A DNA stretch of 64,000 nt from Cyclobacteriaceae bacterium. Its GTDB lineage: Bacteria > Bacteroidota > Bacteroidia > Cytophagales > Cyclobacteriaceae. The stretch's first letter is position 1. The number at the start of each line of letters is the position of its first letter. Positions 17,339 to 25,314 of this stretch are shown piece after piece. The notes beneath the pieces are model-generated. The model had not been told where the DNA came from and made no database searches. It worked only from the letters and a program-made list of their open reading frames with translations. The stretch is from positions 409,365-473,364 of the forward strand of contig JAEUUC010000013.1 of the NCBI GenBank assembly GCA_016787665.1. Reading direction: 5' to 3'. Both the position numbers and the translations under genes were made by a program.

Positions 17339-17476
17339 GGGGATCCTTCCCGCCTGTTTGGCGGGCAAGCGGCACGCGAGGCGCGTGCCTCAGGATAATG
17401 TTTTAAGAGGAGGAGGGGATCCTTCCCGCCTGTTTGGCGGGCAAGCGCCACGCGAGGCGCGTGCCGCAGAATGCGG
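17339..17476. repeat. Tandem-like direct repeat of about 55 bp
   Basis: Two near-identical copies, 17339-17396 and 17415-17472, of GGGGATCCTTCCCGCCTG followed by a TTTGGCGGGCAAGC segment and CACGCGAGGCGCGTGCC. Each contains two internal palindromes (CCCGCCTGTTTGGCGGG and a GGCACGCGAGGCGCGTGCC-type pairing). They lie just upstream of the BatA-like gene and could form stable hairpins in its leader. Confidence 0.8.
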
Positions 17477-17514
17477 CTTCGGTGGGCCCGATCAAAATCG
17501 TAACTTCGCCCGGC

Positions 17515-19485
17515 ATGAGTTTCGTCTTTCCTTCTTTCCTCTGGGCGCTGTTGCTGCTGGCTGTCCCCCTAATCATCCACCTCTTCAACTTTCGCAAAAC
17601 CATTCGCGTCTATTTCTCCAACACCCGCCTGCTGCGCCAGGTGAAGGAAGAAACCACGCAACAACGCAAGCTCAAACAGTATCTGGTACTGGTAAGTCGC
17701 CTCCTGTTCATCTTCTTCCTGGTGATGGCCTTTGCCCAGCCATTCCTGCCGGCCCGCGAGCAAATGGCCAGCGGCCGCCAGGTGGTCATCTACCTCGATA
17801 ATTCCTACAGCATGTCGGCCCCGGCCGGGGATAAAATTCGCGCGCTCGATGCCGGCCTCGCGCGGGTACGGGCCATCACCGCGCAATACCCGGCCGAAAC
17901 CCGGTTTCGTTTTTTAACGAATGACTTTGCTTCGTTCTCCAACAACTACAAAACACGCCAGGAGGTAGATGAGCTAACGGCTACGGTTCGCCTTTCGCCC
18001 GTTTCGCGCACGGCTGCCGAAGTGAAACGCAAAATCATGAGCGATGGCCTTGCTGCCGATGTTTTCTGGATCTCGGATTTTCAGCAGTCAACCTGGGGCA
18101 CCGATGCGCCTGCATTTGATTCCCTCAGCGTTTGGCGTTTGGTGCCGGTGCCCGCGCTGACTACGGCCAACGTATTAGTCGACAGTGTCTACCTTGAGAA
18201 TCCGTTTACCGTAGGAGGCGAGAAAAACACGTTGCATGTGTTGCTGCGCAACACCGGCTCGCAACCCACCGAGGGCCTCAACGTTCGACTGTCCCTCAAC
18301 GGGGTGCAAGCGGCTACCGCTGCGGTCAACCTGGAGGCGAACAGCACCGCGCGCACATCCTTCGACCTGCAAGCAGGTTTGCGAAATCGAAACGAGGGCG
18401 TGATCAGCTTTACCGACTTTCCCATTACGTTCGACAATGAGTTCTTTTTTGCACTCAATTTCACGCAGCGCATCCGGGTGGCTGAAGTGCGGGCCAGCGG
18501 ACAGGAAAATTTCTTCGAGCGTGTTTTTGGCAACGCGCAGTTGTTCAGCTTTCGGGCCATGCCGGCCGGCAATGTGGATTTGGCTGTACTCGGACGGGCG
18601 GACTTGCTGATCCTCAGTGGCATTACCCGGGTAGACGCGGCCCTCCAGTCCACCCTGTTAAGTGCCTTGCAACAAGGCCGCGCAGTACTCTTGATTCCAG
18701 GCCGTGACGCAGATGCCAATTCGTTTCGCAGCGTGTGGCCACAAGGATTTTCAACCCTTGGTAATCCCGCACGCGAGTTGCTCGAGTCGCCTGATTTTCG
18801 CAATCCATTCTTTCAGGATGTATTTCAGGAGCGCTCCGCCCAGGTTGATATGCCGCAAGCCACGGCATGGTGGGGCACCCCGGCACAGCCGTTACTCAAA
18901 ACAAAAAGTGGTGCCACTTTTCTGGCGCGGCAGGGCAATGTGTTTTGGCTGGCATGTCCGTTACAGACCGAACTCACGGATTTCTACCGGCATGCTTTGT
19001 TTGTGCCGGTGATGTACCGTATGGCCGCTGCCGGGTTGCAACAGCAACAGCCGCTATACACCGTGTTGACACAAAATTCCGTGTTGATCAAAGCCGATTC
19101 GCTCGAAGACGAAGCACGCGTGGTGCTGAAAGGGGCGCAGGAAGTGGTGCCCGCGCAGCGGCAAACCAGCGAGGGGGTGCTGCTCGAGTTGCCGCGGTTC
19201 AGCCTGATGCCCGGTTTTTACCGGGCGATGGATGGCACCGATACGCTGGCCCTCCTGGCTTTTGATGCGGATGCCCGCGAGTCGTTGCTGAAAACGTTTT
19301 CCGCTCCGGAGGTAAGCGCGCGGTTGGCCAGTCAACAGGTAACCGTTTTGGAGGCAGACACGCCCCAGGCATTCGAAGCCGAGGTGAAGGAGCGTTTTAT
19401 GGGGAAGGCCTTGTGGCGCCACGCGTTGCTGGCGGCCCTTCTTTTCCTTTTCGTTGAGGTGCTATTGTTGCGGTTTTTGAAGTAA
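17515..19485 (+). CDS. BatA-type N-terminal domain / vWA membrane protein
   Basis: The protein has 656 aa. The start was moved to the ATG at 17515, which precedes FVFPSFLWALLLLAVPLIIH and LFNFRKTIRVYFSNTRLL, the aerotolerance-regulator N-terminal signature. A second TM follows. The vWA domain keeps the MIDAS motif as DNSYS (~residue 98). It continues with a periplasmic body with CARDB-like repeats and a final TM helix (ALLAALLFLFVEVLLLRFL). Family members assist MoxR ATPase systems in the envelope. It heads the + strand run into the dihydroorotase homologue, 12 bp downstream. Confidence 0.8.
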   Translation: MSFVFPSFLWALLLLAVPLIIHLFNFRKTIRVYFSNTRLLRQVKEETTQQRKLKQYLVLVSRLLFIFFLVMAFAQPFLPAREQMASGRQVVIYLDNSYSMSAPAGDKIRALDAGLARVRAITAQYPAETRFRFLTNDFASFSNNYKTRQEVDELTATVRLSPVSRTAAEVKRKIMSDGLAADVFWISDFQQSTWGTDAPAFDSLSVWRLVPVPALTTANVLVDSVYLENPFTVGGEKNTLHVLLRNTGSQPTEGLNVRLSLNGVQAATAAVNLEANSTARTSFDLQAGLRNRNEGVISFTDFPITFDNEFFFALNFTQRIRVAEVRASGQENFFERVFGNAQLFSFRAMPAGNVDLAVLGRADLLILSGITRVDAALQSTLLSALQQGRAVLLIPGRDADANSFRSVWPQGFSTLGNPARELLESPDFRNPFFQDVFQERSAQVDMPQATAWWGTPAQPLLKTKSGATFLARQGNVFWLACPLQTELTDFYRHALFVPVMYRMAAAGLQQQQPLYTVLTQNSVLIKADSLEDEARVVLKGAQEVVPAQRQTSEGVLLELPRFSLMPGFYRAMDGTDTLALLAFDADARESLLKTFSAPEVSARLASQQVTVLEADTPQAFEAEVKERFMGKALWRHALLAALLFLFVEVLLLRFLK

Positions 19486-19497
19486 CTTTGGGCTTTA

Positions 19498-20760
19498 ATG
19501 AAGATACTCATCAAAGGCGCTGTACTTGTCGATCGGCAGTCGCCCCATCATCTTAAATCCAAAAACGTACTCATTCAAAACGGCCGTATTTCCGACATCG
19601 GGGATAAGAACTATTCGGCCGACAAAACCATTGACGCATCGGGCATGTACCTGACGCCCGGCTGGTTCGATCTCGGGGCGGCTGGGGGTGATCCCGGCCA
19701 CGAAAACCGCGAGGACCTGGCGTCACTCGCCCGATCGGCAGCGGCCGGAGGATTTACCGAAGTGGCCGTTTTGCCCAACACCCATCCGGTTATTCAAACC
19801 AAGAATGAAGTCGCCTACATCCGCCAGGGCAACGATGGCCGGCTTGTTCAACTCCATGCGCTGGCCGCAGTGACGCGCAATACCAAAGGTGAAGAGCTGA
19901 CCGAAATGATCGACCTGCACGAAGCCGGAGCCGTGGGTTTTACTGATGGGCTCCAGACGCTCTGGCACACCGACATTTTTCTGAAGGCTTTGCAGTACCT
20001 GCAAAAATTTAATGGTGTATTGATCGACCGCCCGGAGGACACCTGGCTCACCCGCTTCGGTCAGATGCACGAAGGAGTTCAAAGTACGATGTTGGGTTTG
20101 AAAGGCATGCCGCGCACAGCTGAAGAAATTGCCTTGGTTCGAAATCTCGAACTGCTCGTCTATGCGGGCGGGCGTTACCACGCGGCTTCGCTGTCGTCCG
20201 GTCGATCCATCGATCTCATCCGTCAGGCGCGCAAGAAGGGGTTGAATGTAACGGCAGGTGTTAACGCCTACCAGCCGTTGTTGGGCGATGAGTTGCTGGC
20301 CGATTTTGATACGAACTATAAGGTAAATCCACCGCTGCGCGAGAAGGCCGATCAGGAAGCGATAGTTAAAGGACTAAAAGATAAGACCATAACGGTTATC
20401 GCCAGTGGCCACGTGCCGGTAGATGAAGAAGGTAAGGTAGTGGAGTTTGATCAGGCGGAGTGGGGCATGATCAACCATCAGACGGTGGCCATGCAGGTGG
20501 CGCAGCTGGCCCGGTTGGTGCCGGTGGAGCATTTGCTCGAGGCCCTTACCTATGGTCCGCGCGAAGCGCTGAACCTGGAGGTGCCGCCCATCACCGAGGA
20601 GGCGAAAGCCAATCTCACACTTTTCGATCCCAATGCCGAGTGGACACTAAACGAAGATTCGTGTCATTCGAAGTCGAAAAACTCTCCCTGGTGGGGAAAG
20701 AAAATTACCGGCCGCTCGGTGGCCGTCTTCAACAATGGTCGACAATTCATCAGCCTTTAA
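19498..20760 (+). CDS. pyrC: Dihydroorotase-like protein without metal ligands (pseudo-DHOase)
   Basis: The protein has 420 aa and follows the class I dihydroorotase sequence throughout (VDRQSPHHLKSKNVLIQNGR, ASGMYLTPGWFDL, GGFTEVAVLPNTHPVI, VKGLKDKTITVIASGHVPVD). The HxH metal motif after the PGxxD block is replaced by GAA, and the catalytic TDHAPH segment reads SGHVPVD. Known inactive DHOase homologues (PyrC'/PyrX) serve as structural partners of aspartate carbamoyltransferase. By analogy this is probably a non-catalytic subunit, not the working enzyme. Its 3' end overlaps the DUF4199 gene by 26 bp. Confidence 0.8.
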   Translation: MKILIKGAVLVDRQSPHHLKSKNVLIQNGRISDIGDKNYSADKTIDASGMYLTPGWFDLGAAGGDPGHENREDLASLARSAAAGGFTEVAVLPNTHPVIQTKNEVAYIRQGNDGRLVQLHALAAVTRNTKGEELTEMIDLHEAGAVGFTDGLQTLWHTDIFLKALQYLQKFNGVLIDRPEDTWLTRFGQMHEGVQSTMLGLKGMPRTAEEIALVRNLELLVYAGGRYHAASLSSGRSIDLIRQARKKGLNVTAGVNAYQPLLGDELLADFDTNYKVNPPLREKADQEAIVKGLKDKTITVIASGHVPVDEEGKVVEFDQAEWGMINHQTVAMQVAQLARLVPVEHLLEALTYGPREALNLEVPPITEEAKANLTLFDPNAEWTLNEDSCHSKSKNSPWWGKKITGRSVAVFNNGRQFISL

Positions 20761-21283
20761 CAAAGCGTTGCTGGGCGTAGCCGTGCGCTACGGTCTTATT
20801 GCCGGGGCGGTAGCCTGTGTAGTCATTGCGGCTCTCTATTATCTCGGCAAACATCCGTTTTTACTTCCCGTGGTGTTTGACTTTCGCATCATCCTGTATT
20901 CGGTGATGGTGATTTTTGCGCTGCGCGAAATCCGCGACTTCCACCTGGGTAAACTGTTGTTTTTCTTTCAAGGCATGGTGGCCAGTAACCTGGTGGTGTG
21001 GCTGGCGGCACTTATTGGCGCGGCCTTCGTTTGGGTGTTTGCCGTTGCCGAGGGTGAATTTTTGGCGGAGTATATCCGCGTGATGACCGAGCAGATGACC
21101 ACCAACCGCGAGCTGTTGATTCAGAACGTAGGGGAGGAGGCGTATAACCAACAGATGGCGAAGTTGCCGGCTACAACGGCCGGAGCATTGGCCGGTGATT
21201 ACTTTTTGAAAAGTATAATTATCGGTCTATTTTTGACGATCATCCTTTCGGTGATCATGCGAAGACAACCCAAAACAATATAA
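20735..21283 (+). CDS. DUF4199 membrane protein, first copy
   Basis: The protein has 182 aa with four TM helices: GLIAGAVACVVIAALYYLG, FRIILYSVMVIFALREIRDF, VASNLVVWLAALIGAAFVWV and a last one in SIIIGLFLTIILSVIMRR. A helical amphipathic stretch (YIRVMTEQMTTNRELLIQN) sits between helices three and four. The pattern is that of the Bacteroidota DUF4199 family, of unknown function. It starts inside the end of the dihydroorotase-like gene, so translation is probably coupled. A paralogue follows 2 bp later. Confidence 0.75.
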   Translation: MVDNSSAFNKALLGVAVRYGLIAGAVACVVIAALYYLGKHPFLLPVVFDFRIILYSVMVIFALREIRDFHLGKLLFFFQGMVASNLVVWLAALIGAAFVWVFAVAEGEFLAEYIRVMTEQMTTNRELLIQNVGEEAYNQQMAKLPATTAGALAGDYFLKSIIIGLFLTIILSVIMRRQPKTI

Positions 21284-21285
21284 AT

Positions 21286-21813
21286 ATGGAATCAGAAGTA
21301 CCCTCAGTTACCACTCGTTCGGCCGGTATTCGGTTCGGACTCATTTCAGCGGTGATCGGCATTACGCTGATGGTGGTTTTTAGCATGGCTAAGATTGATA
21401 GCAGCGGACCGGTAGGGTATGCCAGCTACCTCATTTACGCGGCCTTGGTATTTCTGGCGCATAAGCACTTCAAGGAAAATGGCGATGGGTTTATGACGAT
21501 TGGCCAAGGCATTGGTATTGGTTTTTGGATAGGTTTGATTTCCGCTTTGATTTCCGCACCCTTTACCTACATCTATTTGAAGTTTGTCGACAGCGGGATG
21601 ATTGAGATGGCCTTGGAGAAGCAACGCGACCAGATGATTGAGCGTGGCATGGACGAAGCGGCCATCGATCAAGCAATGGAAATGACGGGTGCTTTTATGA
21701 CACCTGGTGCCTTTGCTGGTTTTGCATTCGTTGGTGGCATTGTTGTATTCGTGGTTATTTCGATCATCGTTTCGCTGTTTACCCAGAAGAAAAACCCGGA
21801 AATGTCCATTTAA
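21286..21813 (+). CDS. DUF4199 membrane protein, second copy
   Basis: The protein has 175 aa and the same four-helix layout as its upstream neighbour: IRFGLISAVIGITLMVVFSM, YASYLIYAALVFLAHKHF, an FMTIGQGIGIGFWIGLISAL motif typical of DUF4199, the acidic loop MALEKQRDQMIERGMDEAAI, and a last helix. The pair probably arose by duplication and may form a hetero-oligomer. It is spaced 2 bp from the first copy and 3 bp from the GT2 gene. Confidence 0.8.
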   Translation: MESEVPSVTTRSAGIRFGLISAVIGITLMVVFSMAKIDSSGPVGYASYLIYAALVFLAHKHFKENGDGFMTIGQGIGIGFWIGLISALISAPFTYIYLKFVDSGMIEMALEKQRDQMIERGMDEAAIDQAMEMTGAFMTPGAFAGFAFVGGIVVFVVISIIVSLFTQKKNPEMSI

Positions 21814-21816
21814 TGA

Positions 21817-22809
21817 ATGAGTCTGGACATCTCCCTTATTATACCGGCTAAAGACGAAGCCGAATCCCTACCTGAATTACATCAGTGGATCAGCCGTGTG
21901 CTCACCGCACACGGCTTTTCTTATGAAATCATTTTTATTGACGATGGCAGCAGCGACCGCACCTGGCCGGTGATGCGCGAACTGGCCGAACAGGATGAGC
22001 GGGTGAAGGCGATTCGCTTCAATCGCAACTACGGCAAGTCGGCCGCCTTGAGTACCGGCTTCCGCGAAGCACAGGGCCATGTGGTAATCACGATGGATGC
22101 CGACCTGCAGGACAGTCCGGATGAAATACCTGCGTTATATAAAATGGTGCGGCAGGAGAATTGGCACCTGGTAAGCGGGTGGAAAAAGAAACGTCATGAC
22201 CCGATTTCGAAAACGCTCCCATCAAAATTTTTTAATTCGATCACGCGGAGAATCAGTGGCATTAAACTGCATGATTTCAACTGCGGGCTGAAGGCTTATG
22301 ATGTGTCCGTGGTGAAGCATATCAGCGTATATGGCGAGATGCACCGCTACATTCCGGTGCTGGCCAAGTGGGCGGGTTTCACCCGCATTACGGAGAAAGT
22401 GGTGGAACACCGCGAACGAAAGTACGGACATAGCAAATTCGGGTGGGAGCGCTTTGTGCGCGGCTTCCTCGATTTGCTCACCATTACCTTTGTCGGGCGT
22501 TTTGCCCAGCGCCCGATGCACTTTTTCGGGGCTTGGGGTATTGTATCCTTCCTGTTGGGTTTTGCCTTTACCGTAAAGATTCTGTGGGACAAGGTGGACT
22601 CGGTGTTTTTTTCCAAAGTGCCGCTCAAGCGGGATGTAACCGAGCAGCCTATTTTTTATCTGGCGCTGGTGGCGCTGGTAGTGGGCGTTCAGTTGTTCCT
22701 CACGGGTTTTGTGGCCGAGCTGATTGCCCGCCAGAATATTTCGAAGAAAACCTACCTGGTGATTGAGCGTGCCGGTTTTGAAGCAAAATCGGCCGCTTCG
22801 GTGAACTAA
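21817..22809 (+). CDS. Family 2 glycosyltransferase, polyprenyl-phosphate type
   Basis: The protein has 330 aa. The GT-A core shows SLIIPAKDEAESLPEL, IIFIDDGSSDRTW, RNYGKSAALSTGF and the DADLQD metal/nucleotide site (DxD-like). Two C-terminal TM helices (FGAWGIVSFLLGFAFTVKI and LALVALVVGVQLFLTGFV) are as in GtrB/DPM1-like enzymes that charge a lipid phosphate with a sugar. The HRERKYGHSKFG segment before the helices is the family's conserved linker. It is last in the BatA/pyrC-like/DUF4199 run and upstream of the tmRNA. Confidence 0.85.
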   Translation: MSLDISLIIPAKDEAESLPELHQWISRVLTAHGFSYEIIFIDDGSSDRTWPVMRELAEQDERVKAIRFNRNYGKSAALSTGFREAQGHVVITMDADLQDSPDEIPALYKMVRQENWHLVSGWKKKRHDPISKTLPSKFFNSITRRISGIKLHDFNCGLKAYDVSVVKHISVYGEMHRYIPVLAKWAGFTRITEKVVEHRERKYGHSKFGWERFVRGFLDLLTITFVGRFAQRPMHFFGAWGIVSFLLGFAFTVKILWDKVDSVFFSKVPLKRDVTEQPIFYLALVALVVGVQLFLTGFVAELIARQNISKKTYLVIERAGFEAKSAASVN

Positions 22810-22892
22810 TTTTGACGTATTTTTGTCTCCCTTTCGCGGAAAGACGTTCTTCGAGTAAGGATTTGCTGACCTTAATTCAACAAAAGAAATAC

Positions 22893-23285
22893 GGGGCTGA
22901 CCGGTATTGACAGGTTGTGTGAGGGTGTATGCAGCATGCAAGCGCATGAGGGTAGCGCTTTAACCACTGCTCTCAAATTCTACGTGGCGAGAATACTTAC
23001 GCCATGGCTGCTTAATCTGACTTAGAGTTAGATAAGCTTATCCTTCGATAAGATCGGGGGAGGCCATCATCGCTCATCTTTTCTGTTTTGCGGAGGGTGA
23101 ATATGCGGTGTCGTTCAGCAAAACTGGGCCCCGGTGTGTTGCTCACCGGTGTTGAGACAAGACGCAACTACGGAATTACTTCGGCTGTTGGCCGCCTGGT
23201 TATTCCCGACAATCAAAGTCAACTAAGCATGTAGAACGTACGCGTTCATCTTCTCTGGACGAGGGTTCGAATCCCTCCAGCTCCA
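22893..23285 (+). ncRNA. ssrA: tmRNA
   Basis: Starts GGGGCTGACCGGTATTGACA and ends with the T-arm and acceptor GGTTCGAATCCCTCCAGCTCC plus A, pairing with the 5' end. The tag reading frame, GGC GAG AAT ACT TAC GCC then ATG GCT GCT TAA (22986-23015), encodes GENTYAMAA, an AA-ending proteolysis tag. Pseudoknot-like GC stems are visible around 23125-23160. It rescues stalled ribosomes by trans-translation. Its 3' end is duplicated 390 bp downstream. Confidence 0.97.
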
Positions 23286-23290
23286 CTTTA

Positions 23291-23336
23291 CCCCCCGAAG
23301 CCCCGATTTATCGGGGCGAAGGGGGGTGTCTTTTTA
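23291..23336 (+). terminator. Terminator of tmRNA
   Basis: A nested stem CCCCCCGAAG-CCCCGATTTATCGGGG-CGAAGGGGGG, with outer and inner arms both paired, followed by TGTCTTTTTAA. The inner hairpin CCCCGATTTATCGGGG recurs at 23689-23704 and 23728-23743. Confidence 0.85.
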
Positions 23337-23358
23337 AGCGTGCAGTTCTGAAACGACC

Positions 23359-23595
23359 ATGCACTACGTATATCTACTACGCTGTTCAGATGGCTCAATC
23401 TATACCGGTTGTACAAATGATATCGATGATCGTTTGAAACGGCATCAGGCGGGTTACATTGAGTATACGAGCAGGAGACTTCCAGTTAAACTCGTTTTTT
23501 ATGCCGCAATTGCCGATCAATCCAAGGCTTATGCCTTTGAAAAGTATCTTAAATCAGGATCTGGGACTGCCTTTCGAAATAAACATTTGATTTAA
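23359..23595 (+). CDS. GIY-YIG nuclease-family small protein
   Basis: The protein has 78 aa: MHYVYLLRCSDGSIYTGCTN contains the GIY-YIG pair as YVY/YTG, followed by DIDDRLKRHQAG with the catalytic-helix Arg and His, then LPVKLVFYAAIADQSKAYAF and EKYLKSG with the metal-binding Glu. This matches the stand-alone UPF0213/YhbQ-like nucleases. Its ATG is the last element of a ~94-bp repeat that contains the tmRNA 3' end, and a second copy of that repeat follows the gene. The gene therefore looks inserted at the tmRNA end. Confidence 0.8.
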   Translation: MHYVYLLRCSDGSIYTGCTNDIDDRLKRHQAGYIEYTSRRLPVKLVFYAAIADQSKAYAFEKYLKSGSGTAFRNKHLI

Positions 23596-23653
23596 GCCGA
23601 TCCGGCCGAGGGTGACTTCTTCTTTCCGGCAAGCCGGAACTTCGAAGCCCAAG

Positions 23654-23787
23654 TCGAATCCCTCCAGCTCCACTTTACCCCCCGAGGCCCCGATTTATCG
23701 GGGCGAAGGGGGGGTCTGCTTTCGAAGCCCCGATTTATCGGGGCGAAGGGGGGTGTCTTTTTAAGCGTGCAATTCTGAAACGACCAT
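23654..23787 (+). repeat. Second copy of tmRNA 3' end and terminator
   Basis: Repeats 23267-23360 (TCGAATCCCTCCAGCTCCAC, the CCCCGATTTATCGGGG hairpin, GTGTCTTTTTAAGCGTGCA, TTCTGAAACGACCAT) with a few changes and one extra hairpin unit. Together the two copies frame the GIY-YIG gene as direct repeats carrying the T-arm/acceptor half of the tmRNA, as after site-specific insertion at a tRNA-like gene. Confidence 0.85.
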
Positions 23788-23801
23788 TCAAGGTAGCTTT
23801 T

Positions 23802-24263
23802 TTATTTCCCCTTTTTCGCACTCTTCACTTTCTCCTTCCCCTTCTCTGACATCGCGAAAGAACGTGTCATCTTTTTGATGTTTTCCACTCTGCGAAAGCG
23901 TAAGGCCGACCAATCGTCATCGATGGCCACCTGGCGCACGGGCTCGTAGCCGAGTTCACCGAATTTTGCCCAGCCGGTATCGCGGTTGAATTCACATTTG
24001 TATTTTTTCGAGGTGCCTTTGGGGTAGGCAAACCAGATCACGGCATCGGTTGAGGCTAGCGCGGCAGATTGGGTGGCGAACGCATCCACGTCTTTTTGCT
24101 TGGTGCCGAAACCAATAACAAAGTCAACCGACTGGGGCCAGGCAGTTTTAACAGCTGTTACCTTTATCATGGCTTTACTTTCAGCTTCAAAGCTTTTGGG
24201 TGCATTGATCACGACTATGTCGGCAGGTGCTTTATAGTTCAGTTTTTTGAAGAGCGGTGTCAT
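23802..24263 (-). CDS. Conserved hypothetical protein (DUF3052-like)
   Basis: The protein has 153 aa. It is soluble, with no signal peptide. Segments DIVVINAPKSFEAE, FVIGFGTKQKDVDAFA and VIWFAYPKGTSKKYKCEFNRD alternate strands and helices. The ending WSALRFRRVENIKKMTRS with a very Lys-rich tail is a block I associate with small cytosolic Bacteroidota proteins of the DUF3052 type. No catalytic motif seen. It is divergent from the RidA gene, sharing a ~35-bp promoter region. Confidence 0.5.
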   Translation of the reverse strand: MTPLFKKLNYKAPADIVVINAPKSFEAESKAMIKVTAVKTAWPQSVDFVIGFGTKQKDVDAFATQSAALASTDAVIWFAYPKGTSKKYKCEFNRDTGWAKFGELGYEPVRQVAIDDDWSALRFRRVENIKKMTRSFAMSEKGKEKVKSAKKGK

Positions 24264-24298
24264 GGGTATTTGCTACATTTAAGTTCAAAGTTAAGTTT

Positions 24299-24754
24299 AT
24301 GATGAAAACGGTCCGCGCGCTGCTCACCTTATCACTGGTAATCTTCTTGACGATGGCAACACATGCACAAACACAATTTGTAAACCCTTTTGAGATCAAA
24401 CCGCCCGGCTACACCCATGTGGTGATTACGGGGAACACCGTTTATATCTCCGGGCAGGTGCCGGTAGATGCGCAGGGCAACACGGTGGGCAAAGGCGATT
24501 TTCGCGCCCAGGTCGTTCAGGTGTATGAGAACCTGAAAAAGTGTCTGGAGTCAGCCGGGGTGGGTTTCAGTGATGTGGTGAAGATGAATACCTACGTGGT
24601 TAACTACAAGCCGGAAGATGTGGCTGTCATACGCGAAGTGCGGAGCCAATACCTCAATATGAATCAACCACCGGCCAGCACCTTAGCCGGAGTTCAGGCT
24701 TTGGTTAACCCTGACTATCGAATCGAGATTGAAGCGATTGCGGTGAAGAAGTAA
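24299..24754 (+). CDS. RidA-family protein with signal peptide
   Basis: The protein has 151 aa. A signal peptide (MMKTVRALLTLSLVIFLTMA, cleavage after THAQ) precedes a complete YjgF/RidA fold: THVVITGNTVYISGQVPVDA, VVQVYENLKKCLESAG, DVVKMNTYVVN, PPASTLAGVQAL and IEIEAIAV. Cytosolic RidA hydrolyses reactive imines; the Arg-containing motif (here RSQYL region and PPASTLAGV) is only partly kept. Export to the periplasm is unusual for the classical role, so another ligand is likely. The chosen start is the ATG pair at 24299. Confidence 0.8.
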   Translation: MMKTVRALLTLSLVIFLTMATHAQTQFVNPFEIKPPGYTHVVITGNTVYISGQVPVDAQGNTVGKGDFRAQVVQVYENLKKCLESAGVGFSDVVKMNTYVVNYKPEDVAVIREVRSQYLNMNQPPASTLAGVQALVNPDYRIEIEAIAVKK

Positions 24755-24778
24755 AGCGCGGTCAGGTATTGTAGTGAG

Positions 24779-25210
24779 TTACTTCTTGGCCTTCAGCACG
24801 TAGCTAACGCCTGCGCGAATTCCAAATTCACCGCCATTAAAGTAAAAGTCGCCCATGGCTTCCACCCGCCAATTGTCGTTGATGGCTTTAGCCCAACCCC
24901 CACCAATGGCGGCATCGTTGGCACCAATCAATCCGCGGAAGCGGACGAAAAAAGGATCGGCCGGGTACCACCGCACGCCCATCACAAATGATGTCTCCTG
25001 ATCCGTCCAGATGTCAACCCCCGCACCTAACGACACATGGCGAACGAGAAAGTAGTTCGCCTCGAGGCCAAGTTGAGCTTTGTTGAAAGCTTTATCGTAA
25101 TCGGTTTTCAACAGGTCGAAGCCACCGCTGAACATAAAATCGCCTGTGCTTTGAGCTTGCGCGGCCAGCGAGCATACCATAAAAAAAATCAGGGCTGTTA
25201 ATCGGGTCAT
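24779..25210 (-). CDS. Small outer-membrane-like beta-barrel protein
   Basis: The protein has 143 aa. The start was placed at the ATG before the signal peptide (MTRLTALIFFMVCSLAAQAQ). The mature part is short alternating strands (GDFMFSGGFDLLK, LGLEANYFLVRHVSLGAGVD, FVRFRGLIGAND, GGEFGIRAGVSYVL), consistent with a six- to eight-strand barrel. No family function recognised. It is convergent with RidA. Confidence 0.6.
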   Translation of the reverse strand: MTRLTALIFFMVCSLAAQAQSTGDFMFSGGFDLLKTDYDKAFNKAQLGLEANYFLVRHVSLGAGVDIWTDQETSFVMGVRWYPADPFFVRFRGLIGANDAAIGGGWAKAINDNWRVEAMGDFYFNGGEFGIRAGVSYVLKAKK

Positions 25211-25314
25211 GATGAAAAAATTTGCCTGCAAAGTTGGCCAAAGTCTCGCAAAAAGCAAGGAAGCCGTGGCATCGGCTCACGCGATGCCACGGCTCCTGAA
25301 CGTGTTAGGAACAC

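Noticed and set aside
22893..23285. Riboswitch or other structured RNA before the GIY-YIG gene
   Set aside because: The sequence is fully explained by tmRNA (5' and 3' ends and tag frame).
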